From positions 37,005,001-37,069,000 of the forward strand of contig JBANSL010000001.1 of NCBI GenBank assembly GCA_037127255.1: a stretch of DNA of 64,000 bases, given 5' to 3'. The position numbers were made by a program, and so were the translations under genes. Positions within the stretch are counted from its first letter, which is position 1. Each line of letters opens with the position of its first letter. Under the pieces are notes generated by a model that saw nothing but the letters and a program-made list of their open reading frames with translations, searched no databases and was not told where the DNA came from. The DNA is from Persicaria tinctoria (taxonomy: Eukaryota > Streptophyta > Magnoliopsida > Caryophyllales > Polygonaceae). Below, piece after piece: positions 1 to 8,592 of the stretch.

Positions 1-1544
1 CGAGTACATTTACTCGATATCGACCAAAAGTGTTCGTGCAGTGCCTTGTCGAGGATGGGCCAGATCGAGGAACTGAAGGCAGAGCTACCCGACTCCAGAG
101 AGTTACTCGAGATCGAGTATTATACTCGAGATCGACCAAGCCTTGAAGAACCACCCAAAGTCGAGAAGGAGAAGCTGATCGAGAAGCCGAGGACGAGAAC
201 ATGTCGGGTTACACTCTACTCAAGATCGAGTACGATACTCGACATCGAGAAGACCGGAGAGCCAATATCCGAGCACATCGAGTAGACCAGGTTCTGGAAA
301 CGCGTCACCGTGAGCAGTCCGAGTCGAGCTGGGATTCCTTGGGCACGAAGGAAGTCGAGAAGGCCAAAATCTATCATCATCTATCTATGGAAGGGAGATC
401 TATCAACATGAAGACATCTTACCTAGTTTAGATTTATCTTTTCCTTTTAGATTTAATTCCTAAATTGCATTTATTTATCTTTAAAGCTTTAGATATAGAT
501 TTAGATATAGATAGAGATATTCTATCCTTGATTAGCAAGGAATAGAAGACTTAAATAAAGCCCTAGGGGCTGGTTTTTCATGAATTCAATTGACAAGTCA
601 GAGACAAGTAGTTCCAAAGAGAAGTTTTAGGAGTTCTAAAGTTTTTAAGGTTTTGGCGTTCAGCGAAAGTTGATTGCCAGGATTGTAAAGGCTTTGAATA
701 TAATTTAAATGCAAGTTTCTTTTTATACATCAATGTCTGCTATTGCGATGAGGCGTGAGTAGTCCACCCGCTTCTGGGGCTAGGGTGAGCCCGACGGTGG
801 TCATGTGAGGTGTTGCGATAAAGGTCAGATCTTTTTATGCAATTCATCTTCTATCCCTATGAGCATGATTCTTTTGCGAGAGTTGAAGGTGATCCTTGTT
901 TGTGTTATTGAAATGAAAGTGATCTTAATACACTTGGATTAATTATGTGAAAAGGGTTAGTAACAATTAGGGTTTATGCGAAAGCCTCTATATGCTTATT
1001 TGTAGTAACGAAAGTTATTTTGATGGAAAGCATGATCTTTTATGCCTTTATATGTTACTTTGCATGGTTATCGTTGTGGTGTTTATACCCTGGCTTTGGA
1101 AGTTGTTTATTATATTGAATTTATTTCGTCGGAAATCTGAGTTTTGGGTTCGAAATTTGCAAATTAAGTTTCTGTCTTTATGGTCGATACAGAGGTCTTG
1201 TCGAGATCGAGTAGACCTTAGTCGATCTCGAGTACGGTCTTGTCTAGGTCGAGTAGAGTTTCTGCTTTTGTTGTCGATTTTTCAGTTTCTATCGATTTGC
1301 TGTTGTCGATCTCGAGTAGGCTTTAGTCGAGATCGAGTGCCTCAGTCTTGCTTTGTTTGTTACTTTCTTTCGCTATTTTCTGTCTTTGCTTTTTTGTTTC
1401 TGTTTTGCTTTGTCTTTTCTGCTTTTATTTCTGTCTTTCTGTTTCTGTCTTTTCTGTTGCTTTTGTGAGATATGTTGCTACCTGAGAACTGCTGACGTTC
1501 TTCCTCGTGGATTCAATCCTGACAACCTTCTACTACAACGGGAG
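1..1544 (+). mobile_element. Athila-family LTR, left part (split by element A)
   Basis: This is LTR sequence of the same family as element A, but its sense strand is +. Parts of it, such as the stretch around 1480-1540, match the reverse complement of A's LTR near 1620-1690. The LTR continues at 10745 and ends at 10834 with the family's CGACAACA terminus. Element A therefore inserted about 95 bp before its 3' end. Bases 1540-1544 (GGGAG) are the target duplication repeated at 10740-10744. By comparison with A's 2147-bp LTR, roughly 500 bp of the 5' end lie outside the window. It may be a solo LTR or the 3' LTR of an element to the left. It contains many TCGA-NN-TCGA motifs and no gene; the short open frames here are by-products of that motif. 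Confidence 0.85.
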
Positions 1545-3691
1545 TGTTGTTGGAGGAGTAAGTCAAGTATAGAATAGAATATGGTTTAGAACGACTCCCC
1601 TGTCTCAGCAAATAATTACAAGACTTCCTCCCGTTGTAGTAAGAGAAAAGTCAGGATCGAATCCACGAGGAAGCACGTCAGCAGTTCTCAGGTAGCTATC
1701 AGATTCTCACAGAAGCAGCAGAAAGACAGAAACACAAACAGAAGCAGAAACAAATAATCCCGGCAAGGGCAAACAAAACAAAAGCAAATAACAAAGCAAA
1801 GCAAAAGCAAAGGTTCTCGTCGATCTCGACAAACAGTACTCGAGATAGACAAGGGTGGTCGACAACAATGGCTCAGGATCGAAAACGAAGCAACTCGACA
1901 AAGGCAAGTCAACTCGATCTCGACTACCCCCTCCTCGAGATCGACAAGAATCAGCAAAGACAGACAATAGAAAATTAACAAAGGGCAGAAACTTCAACTC
2001 GACCTAGACCAGTTCTCCTCGAGATCGACAAGAACCGTACTCTATCTCGACCAAGTCCTACTCTATGTCGACAAGAACAGAAATTTAAAGGAATGTAAAT
2101 TGCAATTGCTCAAAACCCAAACTCAGCTTTTTGACGGAAAATAAACTCAATATATAAAAAGACCTCCAAGGCTAGGGTTTCAACACCACAACGACAACCA
2201 TGCAAAACAACACATAAAGGCATAAAAGATCATGCTTTCCATCAAATAACTTTCGTCATTAACAACTAGGCATATAGAGGCTCTCGCATAAACCCTAATT
2301 GTTACTAACCCTTTTTCACATAATTAATCCAAGTTGCATTAAGATCACTTTCGCTTCAATAACACAAATAAGGATCACCTTCAACTCTCGCAAAAGAATC
2401 ATGCTCATAGGGATAGAAGATGAATTGCACAAAAGATCTGACCTTTATCGCATCGCCTCACATGGCCACCGTCGGGCTCACCCCAGCCCCAGAAGTGGGT
2501 GGACTACTCACGCCTCGTCGCAATCGCAGACATTGAATTGATGAAAGAAACTTGCATAAAAACTAAATTCAAAGCTTTTTACAATCCTGGCAATCAACTT
2601 TCGCTGTCAGCCAAAACCCTAAAAACCTTAGAACTCCTAACTGTATCTCTGAATGATTGAACTCATTGAAAAACCAGCCCCTAGGGCCTTATTTATAGTG
2701 ACTAAACCTTGCTAATCAAGGAAATAATCATCTATCTTTATCTAAATCTATATCTAAAATTATATCTAAAAGCCTTAAAGATAAATAAATGTTTAAATGG
2801 AAATAAATCATAAGGAAAGGATAAAACTAATTAGGGTAGATCTTCATGTCTTGATAGATTGCGTCTTCCATAGATAGAACTTGATGTATTTGGATAGAAT
2901 CTTCCGCCTTCGGCACCAAGGAATCCCAACTCTACTTGGACAGGTCATCGACGACGCGTTTCTGGGCACTGCTCTAGTCGACCTCGACAAGGCTTGGTCG
3001 ACTTCGAGTAGGATTCGTCGTCTGGTGCTTGATGTGGCTCGTCATGGCTTCCTGGGCTCGTCGACCTCGAGTTGGTCTCGTCGACTTCGACAAGGGCTAG
3101 GGCCATCGACTAAACCTCCTCGAGTAGAGGTGGCTCGGCCTCTCGTCCTCGGTTTGGTGTGCTCGACCGGCTCGGACAAGGACTCAGGCGCTCGTCGACT
3201 TCGACAAGCCCTAGTCGACTTTCGAGTACGGTGGCTCGCCGACTAGGGTTTCTCGAGCAGCTCTCCTCGAGGGACTCCGGATCTGGTGCTGTGGCTTCAT
3301 CGACCTCGAGTAACGGTCCTCGAGATCGAGTTGGCTTCGGAGCTCGGGGAGCTTGGTTCTCGATCATGGCTTTGTCGACTAGGCTGTGCCCGGACATGCT
3401 CGTCTAGGTCGAGTAGGCTTACTCGAGATCGAGTAGCCTCGACTCTCAGACTTGTTCGCTGCTTTGACCTTGGACTTCTGTAGTGGTTTTCCGAGCATTT
3501 CCGACCTTCTGTAGAATTGCTGTAAATGCCTCGATTTCTGCGATTTAAATAGAAACTGGTGTAGATTCCATAATTTTGGCAAATAAACATAAACTACACA
3601 GATTATGTACTATCTTAACCCAAATGCAAGAAATGTATACAGAAATCGATATAAAAGTTACTGTAAAACATGGCAGATTCCGCTCACAACA
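1545..3691 (-). repeat. 3' LTR of element A
   Basis: This LTR has the same length as the copy at 8593-10739 and aligns to it without visible indels. It carries the TATA-like TATAAAT (2691-2697 on the minus strand), an A/T-rich U3, and two dense fields of TCGA-type motifs (1820-2071 and 2980-3440). At 3653-3660 it reads AAAAGTTA where the other LTR has GGCAGATT. Short open frames on both strands here are not genes. Confidence 0.93.
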
Positions 3692-5170
3692 AACACCCCA
3701 TACTTAAGCTTGCTTATCCTCAAGCAATACTTTTAATTGTCATTCAGGGGAAGTAATAAAAACTCTCAACATCTTAGATTCATTCTTATATGTCCCTGCA
3801 ATCAATTACCATCCTCGAAAAGGTACTAGTGTCACAGATCCATGCATGTGCAAATATGTATAAGCAACATCTACTCATAAAAGGAGGGTTATGCACAAAT
3901 AATTTGTGTGACAAAGCATCGATAATCAAGAAGACTTTAATCTAAGCTCATGAAGGAGTAGATTGGTAAAAGGCTAAAAGGTGGGCAATTTTTGGCAATG
4001 TGGTGCTTTTATGATCCGGGGAAATGGATCACTTTCAAACTTGAATTTCCACATTCCTTCTTCCTTTGATTCATCACCTTTCATAATGCTTTTATTCATA
4101 ATAATGCTTTTACCTCTCTAACCTCAGCACTGCCTTCTCGCGAGTCGCAAACATGGGTGTCATGAATGGCCCCGGATACTTAGTGCGTCGGACTCCTCAC
4201 AATGTGTCCCATCTCTCCAAACTATTATCTTAGAGAGCAGGGTCAATCTACCTTTATCTCCTGAGGTGATTGGATTTTCTTTCACTCATTAAATTTTCCA
4301 TATATTTCAAATAATTTCCTTCCAAACTCCAAATATGATATATAACACAAACACCATATAACATCTCCATAATGTAACATCATTCTCAACATAATCCCCG
4401 GATAAGGTAAAGAATGGAAATATTTAGATCATGTGGAGCAATATTTGAAATAAGGCATATTATGGCTTTTGTGATGCATAAGCATAGGTAAGGCTAGGAA
4501 TTAACAATGAGCATTATATGGAAATATAAAGTCCTCCATCATCTTATCATGCAACATGTCAAAAGCAATTTCAAATTTTACCTCCTTTCATGGTTTTCAA
4601 GAAAATAATGCACTTCATTGTGACTTCCCTTTACTAGGCAATTTCATGCTATATCTCTAATGAATCCAATTTTGCATCGTCGAGTTTTAATAAAGCTTCC
4701 ATGACGTTATTCAAAAATTTCAATGGGGGTCATTTTTCTCAAATTTTTGGAAAACATGTATATAAGCGCATAAATAAATAATGCATTCCAAAAATAGCCA
4801 TGTAGCAATTCTTAAGAAATAATGCACAAGTATGTCAAATATGATCAATATGCATAAAGTAAGCCCTTCCCCCACCCCATACTTAAACATTACAGTGTCC
4901 TCACTGTATATAAAACAATGTAAAGGGTAAAGAAAGAAACTCACAAGACAGATGTGCAGAGCCGCATAATTTTGAACACCTCCTAGTCCGAGCATTCATG
5001 TAGTTTGGTTCTATCCATGACCTGAAAAGTAGAAGACATATACCCAAAAATAGAAACAACCAAAACCAAAAACAATGTTCAAAACCAAAAAACAAAGTCT
5101 TAAAAGTCCTAAAAAAGTCTATGTACATGCTCTAGATTTTATAGTCGCTAGGCCGACTTTCCATTTATGC
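3692..5170 (-). other. 3' untranslated internal region of element A
   Basis: This is about 1.5 kb of non-coding sequence between the end of the gag ORF and the 3' LTR. It is clearly related to 27600-28850 of element C: both begin beside the LTR with a 'cccatacttaagcttgct' type sequence and share blocks such as 'gcactgccttctc' and 'ctcctgaggtgat'. The G-rich strand beside the LTR (GTATGGGGTG on the minus strand, about 3692-3705) is the likely polypurine tract. I see no gene. Confidence 0.75.
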
Positions 5171-8100
5171 TCAAGGTGGCATCTGCAGAGCCCATGTAGC
5201 TTGGGCCTCAAATAGGACTCCATTCTTGTCCATCAGCTGTAATCCTCCAGAATGGATCTTGTTCACCACGAATGGTCCCATCCGCTTCTTGTTGAATTTG
5301 TTAGGAAACCAATGATCCTTTGATTTAGAGACATAGAGCTTGTCTCCAACTTCATACTCCTTAGGGTCATCATTGGAAATCCTGCACAATCGCACATACC
5401 AAGGCAGACCTCTCTCATGTATAGATAAATCTTTGATGGAAATAGGAGAAGAAAGATCCATACCTTGACTTACCTTCGCGGAAACGGAATCGGGCACTAC
5501 TGTATTTGGTCGATCTCGACTAGGCCTCCTCGAGATCGACGAGGCTACAGGTTCTGGTGGTGGTGGCTTCATCGAGGAGGAAGAAGTCGAGGAAGGGGGC
5601 TTGTCGACATCGACAAGACTGGTCGACCTCGATGAAGACTCTGGCTCTGGTGGCTTGCTTCTCGAGAAAACAGGGTCTGGTGGCGCCGATTGGTGGTCGA
5701 CCTCGACAAGACTTGTCGAGATCGACGAGGGTTTCTCTCCTGGTTGCTGCGGCGTCGAGGAAGCAGGGGCGGTGCTCTCCGAGTGCTGGTCGACATCGAG
5801 TAGCTTCCTCGAGATCGACAAGGGCTCTGGTCCTGGAGTTGGCAGCGTCGAGGAAGACAGGTCTGGTGGCTCTGAGTTTTGGTCGACCTCGACGAGACTA
5901 CTCGAGGTCGAGTAGGGCTGTTCCTCTGGTTTGCTGATCGGCTTCGGTGGAGTCACCTTGGTCTGGTCGAGATCGACTAGGGTCTGGTCGATCTTGACCC
6001 CATACTTAGTTCCTTTGTTCTCCTTGAGGATTGCCATGATCTCCTCCACCTGGGCCTCCATGTCCCTCTTTTCCAGCTCCTCCGGGGTCATATTTCTGAC
6101 CTTGGGTTCCCCGCAGGTGATGTAGCCAGCTGAGATAGATTTGATCTCTTCCATTGGACCCGTATACCTTTCAGTTTTGTTGAAGGAATACTCAATTACT
6201 TCATCGTTGATGTTGAAGGTGAGCACTCCTTTCCGTACGCTTATGTTGGCATCCACCGTAGCCAAGAATGGTCTCCCTAGAATAATTGGACAAGCAGGAT
6301 CTTCTTGCATATCAATAATTAAGAAATCAGCAGGGACGAAGAATTTACCTACTTGTACTGGAACATTTTCCACCATGCCTGTTAGAATGACCACCGTGTT
6401 GTTGGCCATGTAAAGTCTAGCATCCACAGGCTCTAGGGCTCCTATCTTAATCTTGGACCAAATCGTTAAAGGCATAATACTAACACTGGCTCCAAGATCA
6501 CATAAAGCATTAATTTTGTATGGACCAAATCCAATATTTATAGCAAACTTACCTGGATCTGGCCGTTTTTCTAGTATGTCCAGCTGGCTGCACTCCTCTG
6601 TAATTTCCGCCATTGATCGCTTTTTGCTCAGAATCTCCTTCAGAAATTTGACATAGGACGGCATTTCATTGAGAGCTTCTGTGAAGGGTATGGTGACATT
6701 CAGCTTCTGAAGCATCTTGATGAAGCGTTGAAACTTTTTCTCCGCTGGGTCCTTTAGAGATTTCGTGGGGAAAGGTAGCTTCTTTTTCTGAGTCGGAGCC
6801 AGAACGGACGTCGGAGTTGCTGCAGATTTCTCGACCAGGGGCTCCTCGACATCGACAAGGGTCTTGTCGAGATCGACCAGTTTGGGCCCAGTCGAGTTGC
6901 TGTTCGGCGCAGACGAAGATTCTGGAGATTTTTCCTCGACCTCGAGTAGACCTTTGTCGAGGTCGACTAGGCTCTGGTCGAGATCGACGATGGGTTTGTC
7001 GACCTCGACTTGCTGTTCCTCGCTGTTCTGCTGCTCTCCGACCTCTGACTCTTTCAGTTGATGCCCGCTCCTGAGTTTTACAGCAGCTATGTGTCCAGTC
7101 TTTCCCTTAGGATTTGGTTCTGTTTGCCTAGGGAGCTTGCCGGACTGTCGTGGGATCTGTGCAGAAATCTGTCCTATCTGCGTCTTAATCCCCCTTTTCC
7201 AGATGTCCAGTTCTCCAAATTTGGTGGTGATGTTCTGGAACTGGTTGCTGATGGTCCCTTGATTTCGTCGCATCTCCTCAAGGATCAGCTGCAGATCATC
7301 CTTCTTTTGATCCCTTTCTGGATGTCCTGGAGCTCTGTAGGGTGGAGGATTCCTAGGGGGACCTTGATTCCATTGCTGTTGATAAGGCCTTTGATCCCCC
7401 ATATAGCGATTAGGCCCTCCTGCGTAAGCTGCATCCTCATGATGTTCTGCCATCCTGACTTGCTCTGTGTGTGGGCACTCAGTAGTGGTGTGCCTCTGTG
7501 ATCCGCATTCGATGCAAGGTTGGTTGATAGACAGATATTTGACTTGTTTGAGGAGCTTCTTATTCTGGTCTCTGTAGTATTGCTCCCTGACATCTGGATC
7601 AATCTCCTTTGATGGCTCATAGAGGGGCATGGATGGTGCTGGCCTGGCGTATGGGTTCTCTTCATAACTTGCAGTAGACCCATATTTGTTGTCGTAGTTG
7701 GTGAGCTTCTCTAGCACACCCCATGCGTCACTTGGCGGCATCGTCAGATACTCGTAGTGAGTATAATTGTTGATTCTGTCCTTAGTGACTTGGTCAAGAG
7801 AGTTGAAGAAGATCTCCTGAATGATGTAGGGTGGCTGTCCATGAGTAGGGCAAGATCGCAGAAGTTCCTTGTAGCGCTCCCATGCCTTTGCCAGCGGTTC
7901 CCCTTTCTGCTGCTTAAAGGCGGTGATTTTCTGGCGGAGATATGCTGTTTTGGCAGGTGGGAAGAATTTGTTCAGAAATTCTTGCTCTACTTGGGCCCAG
8001 GTTGTGAGTGATCTTGCTTTCAGCCCTTCCAGCCATTTCAGTGCAGGCCCAGCGAGAGACCAGCGAAAAGATTTCATCTTGACATATTCCAAGGTTGTGC

Positions 8101-8275
8101 CTTCTGCAAGAGTACGACACATATCATGAAAATTAGTAATATGTTCAAGAGGGCACTCATTAAATCTGCCGTAAAAGGCATTATTTTTAAGCTCTATAAG
8201 AAATTGAGTGCGAATTTCAAAAGAGTTTTCGGGGATTAGAATCACCGATTCAGGCACGACGAGCGTGGGATGCAT
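5171..8275 (-). CDS. Gag-protease polyprotein fused to an integrase C-terminal tail (element A)
   Basis: This 1034-residue ORF has no internal stop. From the N-terminus it shows a Retrotrans_gag domain (about residues 40-180, with the signature FRWSLAGPALKWLEGL). A CCHC zinc knuckle follows near residue 255 (CIECGSQRHTTTEC), then a linker, then an Athila-type aspartic protease near residue 590 (ALCDLGASVSIMPL) with ILGRPFLAT. Next is an acidic, Ser/Pro-rich repeat region. The last ~90 residues (PWYVR...YEVGDKLYV...MGPFVVNKI) match the integrase GPY/F module of element C ([10 protein letters not shown]...SGPFKVKHI). RT, RNase H and the integrase core are absent, yet the frame is kept. Athila Gag should start upstream at 8509, but codon 38 there is TAG, so the Met at 8275 is the first start of the open stretch. 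Gag would package the RNA; the role of the integrase tail is unknown. Confidence 0.85.
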   Translation of the reverse strand: MHPTLVVPESVILIPENSFEIRTQFLIELKNNAFYGRFNECPLEHITNFHDMCRTLAEGTTLEYVKMKSFRWSLAGPALKWLEGLKARSLTTWAQVEQEFLNKFFPPAKTAYLRQKITAFKQQKGEPLAKAWERYKELLRSCPTHGQPPYIIQEIFFNSLDQVTKDRINNYTHYEYLTMPPSDAWGVLEKLTNYDNKYGSTASYEENPYARPAPSMPLYEPSKEIDPDVREQYYRDQNKKLLKQVKYLSINQPCIECGSQRHTTTECPHTEQVRMAEHHEDAAYAGGPNRYMGDQRPYQQQWNQGPPRNPPPYRAPGHPERDQKKDDLQLILEEMRRNQGTISNQFQNITTKFGELDIWKRGIKTQIGQISAQIPRQSGKLPRQTEPNPKGKTGHIAAVKLRSGHQLKESEVGEQQNSEEQQVEVDKPIVDLDQSLVDLDKGLLEVEEKSPESSSAPNSNSTGPKLVDLDKTLVDVEEPLVEKSAATPTSVLAPTQKKKLPFPTKSLKDPAEKKFQRFIKMLQKLNVTIPFTEALNEMPSYVKFLKEILSKKRSMAEITEECSQLDILEKRPDPGKFAINIGFGPYKINALCDLGASVSIMPLTIWSKIKIGALEPVDARLYMANNTVVILTGMVENVPVQVGKFFVPADFLIIDMQEDPACPIILGRPFLATVDANISVRKGVLTFNINDEVIEYSFNKTERYTGPMEEIKSISAGYITCGEPKVRNMTPEELEKRDMEAQVEEIMAILKENKGTKYGVKIDQTLVDLDQTKVTPPKPISKPEEQPYSTSSSLVEVDQNSEPPDLSSSTLPTPGPEPLSISRKLLDVDQHSESTAPASSTPQQPGEKPSSISTSLVEVDHQSAPPDPVFSRSKPPEPESSSRSTSLVDVDKPPSSTSSSSMKPPPPEPVASSISRRPSRDRPNTVVPDSVSAKVSQGMDLSSPISIKDLSIHERGLPWYVRLCRISNDDPKEYEVGDKLYVSKSKDHWFPNKFNKKRMGPFVVNKIHSGGLQLMDKNGVLFEAQATWALQMPP
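5505..5996 (-). repeat. ~92-bp (31-codon) tandem array with paired TCGA motifs
   Basis: In the gag tail of element A, paired TCGA-NN-TCGA motifs lie 16-22 bp apart, and the pairs recur at about 5509, 5600, 5695, 5788, 5880 and 5965, that is every 85-95 bp. In protein they form degenerate 31-residue repeats such as SxSLVEVDQ or SRKLLDVDQ followed by a Ser/Pro-rich spacer with PEP. At the 5509/5529 pair the motif is read in another frame (SRDRP). No known domain matches; the region would be disordered. Confidence 0.8.
6826..7020 (-). repeat. Heptad-phased TCGA cluster inside gag (element A)
   Basis: This lies between the zinc knuckle and the protease. The motif TCGA-NN-TCGA recurs at 21-bp steps (for example 6846 and 6867), giving LVDLDK/LVDVEE-type heptapeptides. 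A matching cluster sits at the same place in element C (42722-42900), so this linker position is conserved although the core bases differ. Confidence 0.75.
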
Positions 8276-8509
8276 ATAATCCTCAGCAGTGGTTGGATAT
8301 TGGGCAAGCTCAGCTTGTGCTTGTTCCTTTTCTGCTCTCTCAGCGGCGAGAGCAGCATCCCTAGCGGCTAGATCCCTGGTAAGCCTAGCGATCAGCTACT
8401 CCTGTGTTTCAGCGTCCTCCATGGCTCTTTGAAGTCTATTTTTGATGTGTAGAAGGCGCTCTGGTTCGTCTAAACCGTAGTACTCAGGTGGGATACCAGA
8501 ACGGCGCAT
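8276..8509 (-). pseudogene. N-terminal Gag leader of element A, closed by an in-frame stop
   Basis: Reading on from the gag ORF in the same frame gives an ATG at 8509 and a coiled, Glu/Ala-rich leader that starts MRRSGIPPEYYGLDEPERLL. Element C has the matching leader (ATG at 44414). A TAG at 8396-8398 (codon 38, between GAG and CTG) interrupts it. Without the stop the protein would have 1112 residues. The leader is clearly Gag sequence by its similarity to C. Whether it is ever read through is unknown. Confidence 0.75.
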
Positions 8510-8571
8510 ACACCTGAAAAGTAACATAAAGAAATAGTGAGAACTGACTACCTAAGGCGCGATTGATTGCC

Positions 8572-8589
8572 TCCCCGGCAACGGCGCCA
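8572..8589 (-). promoter_or_regulatory. Primer binding site of element A (tRNA-Asp type)
   Basis: On the minus strand this reads TGGCGCCGTTGCCGGGGA, complementary to the 3' end of plant tRNA-Asp. It begins 3 nt from the 5' LTR, which fits (-) strand priming in Athila/Tat-clade elements. Confidence 0.9.
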
Positions 8590-8592
8590 ATT

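Noticed and set aside
1688..1997. Two ~96-residue ORFs, repeated at 8736-9045
   Set aside because: They lie inside the LTRs of element A, are Cys/Leu/Ser-rich by composition, show no domain, and are explained as LTR sequence.
1820..2071. CRISPR-like array
   Set aside because: The repeats are about 10 bp, degenerate and spaced 20-22 bp, in plant retrotransposon LTRs; repeat length, spacer structure and genome type do not fit.
5557..5937. Overlapping open frames on both strands in the TCGA array
   Set aside because: The TCGA-rich motif lacks stop codons in most frames, so all frames stay open. Only the minus frame that is continuous with gag is supported by domains.
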